From positions 72,800,479 through 72,864,478 of the forward strand of contig CM033712.1 in assembly GCA_019671005.1 (NCBI GenBank): a DNA stretch of 64,000 nucleotides, given 5' to 3'. Of the stretch, positions 24,825 through 37,567 are shown in pieces. The notes under the pieces were generated by a model. It saw only the letters and a program-made list of their open reading frames with translations, had not been told where the DNA came from and made no database searches. Position numbers and translations under genes: made by a program. Source of the DNA: Hibiscus mutabilis. Its lineage: Eukaryota; Streptophyta; Magnoliopsida; Malvales; Malvaceae. Numbering within the stretch: the stretch's first letter is position 1; each line of letters starts with the position of its first letter.

Positions 24825-26236
24825 CGTCATCGAATTTTTCCCTGAATCGAAGAGATGGGGGTACTGACTTCTCATTCTTTCCTCTGGTTCTCATGTAGCT
24901 TCTTCAACCTTATGACTTCTCCACAATACTTTAATCAACGAGATGTTCTTATTTCGAAGCCTCTTGACCTCTATTGCCAATATTTGCACTGGTTCTTATT
25001 TGTATAGCAAATTAGGTTGGAGTTCCACAGATTCAGGCTCTATAACATGTGATGGATCAGATCTGTACTTGCGAAGCATCGATATATGGAACACATCATG
25101 GATCTTACTCAACTCTTTGGGTAAGGCTAACCGATAAGTTACAGGGCCAACTCTTTCAATCACTTCGAATGGTCAGATAAATTGGGTACTTAATTTCCCC
25201 TTCTTACCGAAACACAGAATCTTCTTCCACGAGGAGACTTTCAATAATGCTTTCTCACCAACATCAAATTGTACATCATTCATCTTGAGGTCAGCATAGG
25301 CCTTTTGTCGATCGAAGGCTGCCTTCAAACGGTCATGGATGATGGTTACCCGTTCTTCGGTTTCTCGGAGTAAGTTAGGGCCCAACACCTTGCCTTCACC
25401 GAGTTCAGACCAGTATATGGTGTTCTACACTTCCTGCCATACAATGCCTCATACGGTGCCATGCCAATGGATGATTGGTAGCTGTTATTATAAGCAAATT
25501 CAACAAGAGGTAGGGACCTCTCCCAAGATCCTTCAAAGTCAATAACATCAGCACAAAGCATATCTTCTAATATCTGAATTACCCTTTTTGATTGACCATC
25601 AAATTGAGGGTGAAAAAGTTGTGCTAAGATTGACTCTGGTCCCTAGAGTTCCTTGCAATGACTTACAGAATCGAGATGCAAATCGTAAATCTCGATTGGA
25701 GATGATAGACTGTAGCACACCGTGGAGTCGAATGACTTCCTTAATATACAAGTCAGCCAGTTTAGGAAGACCGTGGTCCATTCTAACTGGTATGAAGTGT
25801 GCTGACTTAGTAAAGCGGTCTACTACAACCCAAATAGCATCATGCTTGGCTGGGGTCAACGGTAAACCACTGACAAAGTCCATGTTTATCTTTTCCTATT
25901 TCCACTGAGGGATTCAATAGGCTGCAACAATCCAGTAGGGTTATGATGCTCGGCTTTAACTCATTGACATGTGAGACACCTCGATACAAATTCTACAATA
26001 GATATTTTCATATCAGGCCACCAATACATTTCTCATAGGTTTTTGTACATCTTTATTGCTCTTGGGTGAATTGAGTCTTTTGGAAGAGACTCATCACTTG
26101 GCACACATATTCTATCATAGAAGCACAAAAGTCTTTCAGAATTAATCTTGAAATCAAGGTCAGGATCATTTTGAAGCTCAGAAGCAATAGTTTGTAATTC
26201 GGGATCTTGTTCTTGTAGAGACTTGATTCTCATCAC
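24825..26236 (-). pseudogene. Integrase and chromodomain of the Tekay-like element
   Basis: Read on the minus strand from 26236 downward: the end of the RNase H/HHCC linker, then MDFVSGLPLTPAKHDAIWVV with VDRFTKSAHFIPV (25883-25599), then SNRDLRFASRFCKSL. These hold the first two Asp of the integrase DDE core. Next come ERSLPLVEFAYNNSYQSSIG and YGRKCRTP (25561-25346), the GPY/F-like region around 25190-25110, and a chromodomain-like end with SLIKVLWRSHKVEEAT and EPEERMRSQYP near 24940-24860. The conserved Trp between those two blocks is a TGA stop. Several other frame breaks make it non-functional. Confidence 0.85.
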
Positions 26237-26287
26237 AATGGTAGACTAAACTTGAAGTTCGGCTATAAAACCACAGTGCCTTTAAAG

Positions 26288-27675
26288 TCAAAAATAAGTA
26301 TTGATAGCCTGAAGGGTAGGCAAAGACCTGCGGCTGAGCACATCTGCTACTACGTTGGCCTTGCCCGGATGATAATCAATGACAAGATCATAATCTTTGA
26401 GAAGTTCCATCCATCTCTTTTGGCAGAGATTGATTTCTTTTTGTGTCAACAAATACTTAAGGCTCTTGTGGTCGGTGTATAAGTAACATTTTTCTCCGTA
26501 GAGATAATGTCTCCATATTTTCAATGGAAAAATGACCACATCCAATTCAAGGTCATGAGTAGGGTAGTTCATTTCATGTTGTTTGAGATGCCTTGATACA
26601 TAAGCAACAACCTTGCCTTCTTGCATCAATACACACCCCAACCCTTGGTGCGAAGCATCGCTATACACAATGTAGTCCTTCTCGAACTCAGGTTGAATTA
26701 GAATTGGTACATGAGTCAATACCTGCTTGAGTTGGTCAAAACTTCTTTGTTGTTTCTTTGTCCATTCAAAAGGAACATCCTTCTGTAGAAGTTTAGTTAA
26801 CGGAACTGCTATTATAGAGAATCCTTTAACGAATATCCTATAATAACCAGCAAGACCGAGAAAGCTACAAACTTCACCTACATTCTTCGGTGGTTTCCAA
26901 TCAACTATGGCTTGGATCTTTTTTAGGTCTACTTGAATGCCATCAGCCGAGATCACATGACCCAAAAATGAGAATTGGGTGAGCCAGAACTCGCATTTGC
27001 TAAACTTGGCATACAATTGCTTCACCCGAAGGGTTTGAAGCAAAATACGAAGATGTTCACGATGTTCAGCTTGGCTTTTAGAGTAAATTAGGATATCATC
27101 AATAAACACCACTACAAATTTACCAAGATAGGTTCTAAAAACCTGATCCATGAGATCCATAAAAACAGCAGGGGCATTAGTTAACCCGAAAGGCATAACC
27201 AAGAATCGTAATGGCCATATCTTGTACGAAAAGCCATCTTGGGCACATCGCACTCTTTCACTTTCATATAATAGTATCCAGACCTCAAATCGATCTTGGA
27301 AAAGACCATTGCATCTTTCGGTTGATCAAACAAGTCATCGATCCTTGGCAAGGGATACTTGTTCTTGATTGTGAACTTGTTCAATTGTCGATAATCAATA
27401 CAAAGACACATTGATCCATATTTCTTCTTAACAAAGACGACCGAAGCTCCCCAAGGTGAAAAACTCAGTCAAATGAAACCCTTGTCTAACAAGTCTTGGA
27501 TTTGCACTTTAAGCCCGGTGAGTTCTATTGGTGCTATCCTATAAGGTGCAATGGAAATTGGGATGGTTCCAGGTTGCACTTCAATCCCAAATTCAACCTC
27601 ACGGGTAGGTGGTAAAATTAGAAGCTCATCGAGAAACACATCGAAAAACTCTTGCACGGTGTCTATATCTTGCAA
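26288..27675 (-). pseudogene. Reverse transcriptase/RNase H of the Tekay-like element
   Basis: The N-terminal part (27675-27469) has PIELTGLKVQIQDLLDKGFI. The part at 27411-27181 has CIDYRQLNKFTIKNKYPLPR and IDDLFDQ. The long frame 27253-26288 (321 codons) carries FGLTNAPAVFMDLMD and VFIDDILIYSK, the catalytic Asp-Asp in the Del-type FIDD version. It continues with the RNase H domain (YSDASHQGLGCVLMQ, YLYTDHKSLKYLL) and ends with HPGKANVVADVLSRR. The RT and RNase H cores are intact, but stops and frameshifts separate them from the parts upstream. Polyprotein processing would need the missing joins. Confidence 0.93.
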
Positions 27676-27684
27676 CCGTGCTTC

Positions 27685-28074
27685 TTACTTGCTTATAGTT
27701 GCGTATAACAATGGTCTCTTACCTCTAGATTCCATGAGAGTCACACTTTCCTTACCCAAACCTCGAAGATACAACTTCTTCTTTGAACAGTCTAGCCAAG
27801 CTTGATGTTCCCCGAGCCAATCAAGCTCCAAAATAACATTAAACTCATGTATGGGAAATGTCATTAGGTTGGCCGAAATAGGTATGCCTTGTATCACAAG
27901 AGGAAAATTCTTACATATGAGCCCAATAACAACACTATCCCCTAAAAGGTTGGTCACGGTGAGCTTGGAAGCTATAGGTTCAGATGTCAACTTAAATCTC
28001 TTAATCAATACAGTACTTATGAAAGAATGCGTAGATCCAGAATCAATCAATGCATAAACAGAATGAGTATACAA
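27685..28074 (-). pseudogene. Aspartic protease segment of the Tekay-like element
   Basis: The frame holds ALIDSGSTHSFIS, the DSG active-site motif of gypsy retropepsins, then a FNVILELDWLGEH block matching the conserved DVILGMDWL motif. The following KKLYLRG matches the usual end of this domain. A stop at 27685-27687 separates it from the RT linker. Confidence 0.88.
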
Positions 28075-28139
28075 CTCAACAGTACCTGCGATGACATCAG
28101 GATCCTCGTCCTCCTCTCGGCTCCTTACATGATAAACTT

Positions 28140-29392
28140 GGGCTGAAGCTTTAAACTCTTATCAATTATGAGCCCTTGTAGAACCACTAGGTCCTCCGAA
28201 AGTTCTCGATGCATCTTGTCTCTGTCATCTACCCTTGAAGAACTGAGCAGGGAACGTCGGAACTACCGGTGCAGGAGGTTTATTAGTATTCATCAGGTAG
28301 TCTTTAATATAGTGACCTTGTTTTCCACAAAAGAAACACACCCCTAATTGCTTACGGCACTGTCCCGAAGGATGCCTTCTCTGATAAAAGTTACAAACCG
28401 GGTACTGAGACTCTCGTCCAGATCCTCCAGTACTCTCCACGGGGGCAGTTCTTGCAGCTAACTGAGACATAACTTGTGGCTTCGAATAATCACCCGATCG
28501 GAATGACTGTTGTTGATACGATGATTTGTATCATTGTTGTTGCTTGCTCTTTTTGTACGGTGGAGGGGGTCGAGAATCATCTCCTAACCTCTTCTCAAAC
28601 TGACTCGGCCCATTAAACCTGTGCGACCTCTGAGCAGCTTCAGTGGAGATCGCTCGATTCACCAGCTCCTGGAAATCCTTGATCCCTAGAGCAGTAAACA
28701 AAGGTTGTGTTTCATCACTCAAACCTGCAATAAACATTCTACACTTCTCTTTTTCTTTCTTGATGTATTCAACCCCATATTTTCAATACTTGCAGAAGTC
28801 GTGGATGTATTGTTCCACCGATCTCCCTCCTTGTTTTAGATGTAGGAAGATATCCCGTCTCACAATTAGGTAATGCTCACTGATATATTTCTTCTTGAAC
28901 TCTTACAGAAAGAACTCCCAGGTTACAGCGTCATTGGGAGTAGTGGGAGTCATGGTTTCCCACCAATTTAAAGCTTTATAGGTCAACACACTTGAGCTTA
29001 TGCTCATTTGAGCATTGTAATTGCTTGGTCAAGATTCTTATTGTCCTATCTAACTAGTGCTCCGCTACTTCGGGGTCTTGATCAGCTTTACCCGAGAAGG
29101 TAGTAGCTCGATATTGAGCTAACTTGTCTATAGGGGCTCAGTTCACGGGAGTGGCAGCCGCAGAAGATTGTGCGGACTGCTCGGACTTGAGGGTGTCCAT
29201 GAACTGTTTGAACATCTCAGTCATGTTTATGTAGCACTCAAACTGAACAGCATGTAACACGGGCTCGGTGCTCACTGGTTCTTGTAGGGGTGCTTGCGGG
29301 TTAGGAGGATTCTCCCTCATTTTCTCCTCACCATTGGTCGAGGAGCCAACTGTGTGCTCAACTTCTTCATGAGCCTTATCGGAGTCAGACAT
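28140..29392 (-). pseudogene. Gag of the Tekay-like element
   Basis: Gag starts at the ATG at 29392 (MSDSDKAHEEVEHTVGSS) and is Pro/Gln-rich up to about 29138. After several frame breaks it resumes with MFIAGLSDETQPLFTALGI at 28737 and ends with a zinc knuckle, CFFCGKQGHYIKDYL, near 28330-28285. There the final Cys of CCHC is Tyr. The second Cys-rich block CNFYQRRHPSGQC just before it is typical of Tekay/Del gag. The frame is interrupted by stops, for example near 29138 and 28528. Confidence 0.85.
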
Positions 29393-29525
29393 CTTTACAC
29401 TATAAAGGAAGGAGGATCAGATTAGTCGCAAGTCACAATATATCAAATTAAACTCTTAGGTGGCGTATACAATGTAATGATCATGCAACAAACTCAAGTT
29501 TAGTCCTAAAATCGACTAAACTCTG

Positions 29526-29537
29526 GCTCTGATACCA
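29526..29537 (-). other. Primer-binding site, initiator tRNA-Met type
   Basis: On the minus strand TGGTATCAGAGC follows the 5' LTR after a four-base spacer. It is a perfect match to the primer site used by most plant LTR elements. It is complementary to a tRNA end and is not itself a tRNA gene. Confidence 0.9.
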
Positions 29538-29541
29538 TAAT

Positions 29542-31939
29542 TGTAACATCCTTCACCCTGCCTAGAAGAATACCGGGTCGGATAACGCTACCGGTAAATG
29601 AAACGGTAATTGGTGTAATGAATTTTCAATCAATAATCGATAACTAAAAGATATTATACTTTATAAACATTACCAAAATAAGCATTCGGCCAATTTATCC
29701 AATGTGCAACAGAAATTCATCAATTAGGACTAATTTATAACTTTTACAAGTTTTAGGGACTAATCTATAAATTTAGTAATTTAGGGGTCCTTTCATGAAA
29801 TTGACTAAACAAAAATGAAATTCAATACAATAACAGTAAGTTTACAAATTTTCATGTCGTTCCGATATCATTTACTCATTCAATTAGACTATACAATATT
29901 TAGTGACCTTGCAAACAATGTAGAACTATGATCTCAAGGTCGTATCGATACACCCAAGAGCCGTATTGATACACTTTCAAGGCCGTATCGATACACACTT
30001 TTGGTGTATCGATACACCCTTTTTTCCATGTCCAATTATGCTTACCCGTATCGATACGCTTCCACCCGTATCGACACACCTACACTGAAATGACAGATTT
30101 TGTCTAGCTTTTTATCAATTTAACCCGTTGAATGATGTCCAAATGCAATGAAATTTTACCAGCAGCCTTTAAACACTAAAATATAATGGTATACAAAATT
30201 TCATGATCAAATAAATCCGTTTACCATGTTTTCACTAGTTAGGCCAAATATGCAAGTTTGTCATTTTTTTACCAAAACATTTAACATACCATTTTGAGCA
30301 TTTAGACCTTTCGAACATAGAGGTCAATACATACATGCAAAATGGAACTAAACTAACTTGTCTAAACCCTACGCCACCGTTCTAGGAGTTCAAGGACAAG
30401 ATTACATTACATAGTAGGTTGTGACTTGCTTCAAAACGCCCCTTGCTCCGATCCTCAATCCAACTAAGATTTAACCTAAAAGTGCATGGAAATGAGATGC
30501 ATTAGGCTTACTTAGCCTAGTGAGGTATTCAAAGACAATGGTATGAACATCAATGAAAATCATATCATGTAAAAACGATAAAAGTGCATCTCAAAACATA
30601 TTTTAACAATACTTGCTACACTTATTCACATATATTTTCCTTGGATTGACATGTAGTGGATACACAAATTCCCAACCAACATCGCCAACAAAGAATGGTC
30701 AATATTCGCCAACGTCGCCAGTAGGACCAACACAATCACATCCCGCCAACATCACTAATGAGAGCCTTAGCTCAAGGACCGTAGTCCACCCCTTACCAAT
30801 GAGCTCATGAATTCTATGGCATGCCAATTGTATCCCATGTCTAATCGTGTCCAAGGATTCAATACTAATCGATAGCAATAACAATAGCATTAACAATAGC
30901 TATAACGATAACAATAACAGTACGATATCAATGACAATGATTTGAGATTTGCTAACATGGCTTATTTCAACTCTATCATAATATCAATGATTATGTAATG
31001 GCTTGATATTCAACATATAATGTAACAAGCTTACCAAAGCTTACCGATGATCCCTCTTATGAGGCTCGGATGCAAACGTACCTTGGCCAACGACAGAAAT
31101 ACAATAATTCAACGTTAATGAAATTGGAAAGGCACCTAGCCATTCCCTTGACTCCGATTACACTCACTGATGATTTCGAGGCTTTCAAGGCTCTCGGATA
31201 ATGACTCCCTTGTTCTTGAACTTTGTGGAATTATGAGGATTTGGTGATTCTTCACCTTGATTATCTTGAGCTACACAAAATTGAGATTACAAGGTTTTCA
31301 GTATCGATAACGGAATTATAGCAACTCAATAGCTATAATAAACGATAATAAACAAGCTTTAACATCCCCAAGGAATCTCTAGGGTTTAACCTAATCCTTA
31401 TACTCAAGATTAAACATGATTAACCCATGGATTCGGTAAATCGATGAAGGAAAGCTACTTACCCGATTGATAGCTACAATCTATGATCAAGAAACTTAAG
31501 GAAATCAAAGCTTGCTCTCACCTTCAACGGAGGTGTGTGCTTGGGAGAAGATGAAGTGATGAAGGGTGAGGTGTTTGCTTGATAATAACTGGGTAAGTCT
31601 TTCTTTCTTTTTTCTTTTTCTATCAATTTCAATTGAGCTTTCCTTCAATTGAGGGAACTCAATTTCCTAATCCCACGTATGTCGTGATTAAGATTAGTCC
31701 CTCAACTTTCTATTGTCTATACTTTTACCATCTTAACTTTCAATTTTCTTAATTTGATCACTAAACCGTGTTTCAAAGTTCACACTTTAATCCTTAACGA
31801 TATCAATGCTTAATTGGGGACTCAATAATTCAATTATTGACCACTCGATCGAAAGTCAACTCTATAATTTGGCTTTCTGATTTGAAATTTCCGATCACTA
31901 GAATCAAATTATGTCTAGGCCCAGTTTTGGGATTTTACA
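29542..31939 (-). repeat. 5' LTR of the Tekay-like element
   Basis: It is the partner of 22368-24800. The plus-strand ends are TGTAACATCC and GGGATTTTACA, followed by the CTAGG duplication. It includes the GTATCGATAC cluster at 29935-30080. Confidence 0.92.
29935..30080. repeat. GTATCGATAC palindrome cluster, copy 4
   Basis: CGTATCGATACAC, TGTATCGATACACC and CGTATCGATACGC recur within about 145 bp, with one-off variants between them. The cluster is shorter than its partner at 22750-22960. Confidence 0.85.
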
Positions 31940-31944
31940 CTAGG

Positions 31945-33114
31945 GGTTGTTTTCCTTTGATTCTGAGTGATATTATTAGTGATTTGGCGCAACCTTTACT
32001 GGATGAGGAAGTGAGGCGTGTGGTTTTGATATGAACCATTCGAAGGCCCCAGGTATTGATGGGCTTAATGCGACATTTTTTCAAGCGAATTGGGATATTG
32101 TTGGTAGCGCAGTTTGTGCTTTTGTGAGAAAAGCCTTTGTGGAGGGCAATGTACCGGTAACTCTTAATCGCACTCTAGTGGTTATCCCTAAAGTTCTTAC
32201 GCCAAAACGTTTGAGCCAATTTTGGCCGATAAGTCTTTGCTCGGTTCTTTACAAAGCTATAACGAAGATTATTGTTAATCGTTTGAAGACTTTCCAGCCT
32301 AGTTGGGTTTCAGATAACCAAACGAGTTTGTGCCTAATCGGGCTATCACCGACAACATTATAATTACCCAAGGGTTATCCATTCCATGCGATGAAAGACA
32401 GGGAAACAAGGATGGATGGAGATCAAAATTGACTTGGAGAAGGCGTATGATCGCCTTGAATGGGGTTTTGTTGATGACACTTTAATTAACTTGGGCATTC
32501 CTGATTCTATGCCGCAACTCATTATGCACTGTGTTTCTTCTACATCTGTGCAGATTTTATGGAATAGGTCTACCACAGATTCTTTTTCTTCTTCACATGG
32601 AATACGACAAGGTGACCCACTATCTCCTTACTTGTTCATGTTATGTATAAAGTGCCTAGTTCAAACAATTCAGTTGGAATTGGGTAGGGGTGCTTGGAAA
32701 CCGTTCAAAACCTTAAAGTTTATTCTAGCAATTTCTCACTTATTCTTTGCAGATAATATGATATTGTTCGCCGAAGCTTATCTTGAGCAATTACATGTGA
32801 TTAGATCGATGTTGGACGGGTTTTGCGGCGTATCTGGACATAAAGTAAGTATCGCTAAAACCACTATTTTCTTTTCAAAGAATGTAGTGGAGGATTTACG
32901 TGTGCATATCAACTCTGCCTTTGGATTCACCGAGGTCTCGAATCTTGGGCGTTATCTTGGGGTTCTATTGTTGCATAACAGAGTTACCGCAGCTTTCTAT
33001 GAGTATTTGCTTCAAATGATCCGAAGAAAATTGAGTGGATGGAATATAAATATTTTACCTCTTGTCGGGCATATTACCCTTGGTAAGGCTGTCCTTATGG
33101 CTATACCATCGTAA
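31945..33114 (+). pseudogene. LINE ORF2 reverse transcriptase
   Basis: Right after the Tekay-like element the frame gives FPLILSDIISDLAQPLLDEE, then HSKAPGIDGLNATFFQANWD, the first RT block. Next are FWPISLCSVLYKAITKIIVN, IKIDLEKAYDRLEWGFVDD, SHGIRQGDPLSPYLFMLCI and HLFFADNMILFAEA. These match RT blocks 1 to 5 of L1-type LINEs. The catalytic FADD is FADN here, so a metal-binding Asp is lost. Stops occur at about 32032 and 32361, and the final long frame (32416-33114) ends in TAA. Confidence 0.92.
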
Positions 33115-34767
33115 ATGATGCAAATAGTTGTGCTTCTGAAGAAATACTACCAAGAAATTGAACGATTAGTGTGTCGTTTTATTTGAGCAATTACAATGGC
33201 GAGAACTGGAGTGCATCTTGTTAAATGGGATGAGTTTCGCAACGACGCCCTACGGTGAGCTTGGTTTCTGTCACTTAGGAACTCAAAATGAAGCTTTTTT
33301 GATGAAAGTGACATTTCAATTATTAGTCTGACATGATGTGTTATGGGTACAGCTCCTAAGGGCCAAGTATAAATGTGATACTTTGATTCCTGATGGGCTA
33401 AACACGCGTAGTGATTTTCAGCTCTAGAAGGGTTTGTGGGTGGTTTGGAATGATGTACGGGATAATGTTGTGTGGATTATTAGGTACGGCCGCAACATAA
33501 AATTTTAGCATGATCCTTGGATTGGAGAATTTGGTCCATTAATAAACTATGTTACCACTGATATATGGATGGAATTACCGCAGGCTATAGTCGTGGACAT
33601 GGCTGATTGCAGTTGGCGTAGAGAGGAGTTCCAATCCCTTGTTCCCTAACACGTCCTTCTCCGAGTGGCAGCCATTAAGGGTCCTTTTCCGTGGCTGCCT
33701 AATGATTCTGTGAGATAGAAGCGTTTGAGTGGCATGTGGTTCTCGGTGAAAGATACTTATAATGTTAGGCTTGGTAACCCTTTGAATGACGATGAGACTG
33801 TATGGAAGGTTATTCACAAATACAAGGGTATTTAACATGATAAAATTTTCCTATGGCTTGCTTATGACAAATAAAGAGCGAGTTCGCCGGCATTACGCAG
33901 TAGATGTACGTTGCCCTTGCTACAGATTGCACATTGAAACCGTCGGCCATGTTTTACGTTCTTGCCTGGCGGAAACTTTAGTTTGGACTGCATTGGTTAA
34001 GCGTGATAAATTGGGTGAATTTCTAACTATGGGGGTTAAGGATTGGATTCTTACTAAGCTTACTAATCATGCGTATTTTGCACGGGAAGTTGAAGGTTGG
34101 GACTTGATGTTTGGTGCGGTTGTTTGGCACCTGTGACTTCATAGGAATGCGGTGGCTTTCGGTTTTGATATGGTTGGTCATAGATCAGTGCTGGAGAGGA
34201 GTCCTTGGCTTCAAACTGTATGTGTCAAGGTTGTGGATTGTGAGGCATCTCAACTCTCAAAAGTAATTTGGTCTCGAATTTGACTGGTTGGTGTGCTCCG
34301 CAAGTGGGGTGGCTGAAACTGAACACAAATGGGTCTCGTAAGCCAGCTAATGGTTCCATTGCTTGTAGGGGTGTTCTCCATGACCACGAGGGACGATAGA
34401 TTTGAGGCTTCGTTAAATTTATTGGTACTGGCTCTATTTTAGAGGCTGAGTTGTGGGGCATTCACTTTGGTATAGAAATGGCGTGGGCCCTTGGTTGCCT
34501 TCGGCTCGTGACAGAATCGGATAGGATGGATGCCCTTCGATTGATTGGTCCACAAGTGTCACAGGAGGGGCTCGATCATTGGTGCTTCATATTTTGGAGG
34601 CATCTCACAAGAGGTGGGAGGTGATGTTTCAACATGTCCCGAGAGTCGGCAACAAGGTGGCTGATGGCCTTGCTCGGCGCGCTCAGTTTGTGAGCATGGA
34701 TAGTGTGTTCTACGATGTTCCTCCGCAAGAAAGCCCAGCTTCCCTTCGTGGGGATGGTTTTATTTAG
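33115..34767 (+). pseudogene. LINE ORF2 C-terminal region with RNase H domain
   Basis: Scattered frames match the zinc-finger-like and RNase H parts of plant L1 ORF2: CPCYRLHIETVGHVLRSC at 33918, the usual reverse-transcriptase zinc-binding motif, then NGSRKPANGSIACRGVL near 34330. EAELWGIHFGIEMAW (near 34442) and ESDRMDALRLI (near 34517) come next, and finally VPRVGNKVADGLARRAQ near 34640. The frame ends with TAG at 34765-34767. Numerous stops and shifts show decay. Confidence 0.82.
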
Positions 34768-34892
34768 GGTAGTTCCTTCGGGCTTATCTTTGTTGTTTCA
34801 GTTTGTCTAGTGCTTTGTTTTAGTGGTCGAGTTTTTCTCATTTGATTATATTGTTTATTTTATTAGCACGTGTTAATAATCCTCTTTTTCAT

Positions 34893-34908
34893 AAAAAAAA
34901 AAAAAAAA
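34893..34908 (+). other. Poly(A) tail of the LINE
   Basis: Sixteen A residues follow about 125 bases of 3' untranslated sequence after the ORF2 stop, marking the LINE 3' end and its plus orientation. Confidence 0.85.
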
Positions 34909-35882
34909 CTAGTCAAGGCTTAGTCCTTTTTTCGAAACATACATTTTTTCTAAAAATCAAAATTTATTACTTTAATTTGATGTTTTTTGTTCAAATTTAT
35001 TATATATTATCTGTAGAGGCTAATGTTTAGAGTTTTGGGTAATATGGTTAGAAGAAGTGGCGGAGCCACATGTATGATTGGGTAGGTGTGTATTTTTTAA
35101 ATTTTACACATTTGGCTTCAATTTTCTTAATTTGTATGAATTAGTCCTTAAATTTTATGATTTGTGCCTACCATAAAATTTTGAGATTTTTATGACTTGT
35201 GCCCACCCTCAAAAATATTTTTACTTGTGTCCACCCTCAAAAAGATGTATGGATCCGCTGTTGGTCAGAGGTTTAGGTTTTAACCTATAAACTCTAAATT
35301 CTAACTTAACTCCTAAATTCTAATCACAACTCATCAATTCTAAATTACAAAACATAAACTTTTAACCTCTAAACCTTAAAATCTAACCATAAAGCTTAAA
35401 ACTAAAGCGCTTGTAAAAACTGTTTGTTTCCGTCGTCTGTGTATGAAATAATTACCCTTTGTTCATTAATCTTAAACTTAACCCTTTTCAAACAAACTGC
35501 AAAAACCCAGATCACCTAAAAATAATAATATTTTTTTTTCACTGAGATCATTTAATGGATTCTAAACTACTTTAATTTTATATTAACATAACCGAATCTT
35601 CTCCTACACAAATGATATCATAAAGAAAACAAAAGGGAAAAAGAAAAGAAAAGAATATATTGTTTTGTTTTTGAAACTTGGTACTGCAGAAACACCTTTA
35701 TCCACACGTGGTTGGGACTGTGTTATTTATCTTGATTGATTCCAAAGGCGGCTGGAATAATATTGCAGAACTTGTGGTTATTAGGTTTCAAGTATCCCCC
35801 CGTCTATATGCATGTTTTCTCATTACTTTATCTCCCCCACTTGCATGCCCTTTTCCTTTAATCAATTTATTCAATCCCCCTC

Positions 35883-36498
35883 TGCAATATGCAACAACTT
35901 GTGTATATCACCTTAGTTTTTTTATTATTCGTGTCTGATTTATAATTTATATTCGAGATTTATAATTATCTTTTCTAATAATATTGTTTCTAAGGTCCAA
36001 ATCTGACTCTCTCCTTAGCTTATTTATTTAACACCTCAAATCTCACTTCAAAAACCTTTCCTCCATTTAATTTTTCTATATATATAGGGCTTGGTTCGTA
36101 ATTTTCTCCTCAAATTATATACATTTTTCTCATTTTGAGCCCCTAAACTATTAGTGTCTTAATTTGTCCCTTAAATTATCATTTTCTTATGCAATATGCA
36201 ACAAATTGTGTATACCACCTTATTTTTATTATGATTCATATCTGTTTTATAGTCTATGTTCGAGATTTATGATTATGATCTCTTAACAATGTCATCTCTA
36301 AGGTTCGAATTTGGTTCTCTTTAACTTATCTATTTAACACATCAAATATCACTTCAAAAGTCTTTCCTTTATTTCATTTTTTCCATATATATATAGGAGT
36401 TGATTCATAATTTTCCCCTCAAAGTATATAATTTTTATCATTTTACGCCCAAAATTGTTATTTTCTTAGTTTGCTCCTTAAACTATCATTTTCTTCTC
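35883..36498. repeat. Tandem duplication, two copies of about 307 bp
   Basis: TGCAATATGCAACAA starts both copies, at 35883 and 36190. The TCTATATATATAGG, TTCGAGATTTATAATTAT and CTATCATTTTCTTA-like landmarks recur in the same order. Copies differ at roughly one base in six by eye. Each copy contains a minus-oriented member of the repeat family also seen at 48350-48470 and 50820-50960. Confidence 0.85.
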
Positions 36499-37305
36499 AT
36501 TTTACCCAAAATTGTTTTTCACAAGCATCTTGTTTTATGGTCTAGAGTTTATGGTTAGTGTTTTAGTGTTTGAGAATAGATTTTATGATTTAGAGTTTAG
36601 GAATCGAAGATTAGTGATTAGGGTTTAGGATCTCTAAAAGGGACACATAACAACTTTAAAAGCTTATTTGTGGGAAAAATTACTGACAAGGCATCAAATA
36701 ATTACCAAGATATTAATACCCTGATAGTTATATTTATTGTTTTTAACTAAAATTAATATTGTACTCTTTTCCCAAAAGAATTAGTGAGATTTTATATTAA
36801 TAAAGGTAAGTTTTAGTATAGCATGCGTAGATAACAATGTGTGCACTATCCATCAAGTAGGCAATTCATCTTTTTATGCAACTACAAAGATGAGAAAGAG
36901 ACATATCCTTTTCCTTCACCACAATATGCCAAAAGCCTAATGAAAGGAAATCCTTGAAAAATACCATGTGTAACAAAGAAAGGTGTTTGTATTCGAAACA
37001 TTAACAATATATAATTCACTATCGGTGTATAAAATTTATTAAAAAATGTCTTAATATAATTCACTGTCGGTGTATGAAATTATAATGAAACTACTATCGG
37101 TACATCATATATAAATCCAACAAAGGGAAAGAAAATGCAATGAAGTTCCAAAAGTTTTCTCATCTTTCTATAGATATCGTGAATTATTGCAACTATCCCT
37201 TTCTAAACCAATGCATGTAAACAAAATGCATAAAACATTGTTTAACTCGTGTCAAAGATCCAATATTTTATATAGAGTTAGGTTTTGTAATGAAATCAAA
37301 GAATA

Positions 37306-37567
37306 TACTTCCTCTGTCCCACCAATTTTGTCCAATATTGACTTTTAAAAAGTAAAAAAAAAAATAACTTTGACCACAATTATTTTAAATATTTGAATTA
37401 ATTAAATTTTATAAATATATGTTTTTAAACTACTTGATATAAGGTTTTTAAAACATATTTTTTCATATTTTTACCTATAATACATTTAAAGTAATAAATA
37501 GTCAAAGTTTAAAAAGTTTGACTTAAAAAAATCAATACTAGACATTTTCAACGAGACATAAATAGTA
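37306..37567. mobile_element. MITE, Tc1/mariner-like, with TA flanks
   Basis: It starts TACTTCCTCTGTCCCACC and ends ACGAGACATAAATAGTA, a decayed inverted repeat of the widespread plant MITE end CTCCCTCCGTCCC. Inner inverted segments match better (AATATTGACTTTT against AAAATCAATACT). TA dinucleotides flank both ends. There is no coding capacity in its 262 bp. Confidence 0.6.

Larger units (their letters stand above)
22368..31939 (-). mobile_element. Tekay/Del-type Ty3/gypsy element, complete but decayed
   Basis: The element is 9572 bp, flanked by perfect CTAGG duplications (22363-22367 and 31940-31944), with LTRs at 22368-24800 and 29542-31939. The internal ORFs run on the minus strand in the order gag, protease, reverse transcriptase/RNase H, integrase, chromodomain. 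A perfect initiator-tRNA-Met-type primer site lies next to the right LTR, which is therefore the 5' LTR. A purine tract lies next to the left LTR. By eye the LTRs differ at very roughly 5-10% of sites plus small indels, so it is not a young insertion. It sits inside the LINE ORF2. Confidence 0.93.
12987..34908 (+). mobile_element. L1-type LINE, 5'-truncated and cut by four insertions
   Basis: The plus-strand pieces, read across the insertions, follow the order expected of a plant L1 element: ORF1 with a DUF4283-like domain and a CCHC knuckle, then ORF2 with endonuclease, reverse transcriptase and a C-terminal RNase H domain, then a poly(A) run. Insertions occupy 13744-16413, about 16880-18225, 18874-21509 and 22368-31939. 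Removing them leaves about 5.7 kb. Joins are supported by target-site duplications (AGATC; GATGG/GTTGG; CTAGG) and by protein homology that resumes after each insertion. The 5' end is inside ORF1, as is common for L1. No clear target duplication of the LINE itself was found. Many stops and a mutated RT active site show it is inactive. Confidence 0.85.

Noticed and set aside
29526..29537. Possible tRNA-Met remnant
   Set aside because: It is only 12 bases next to an LTR, which is a primer-binding site and not a tRNA gene.
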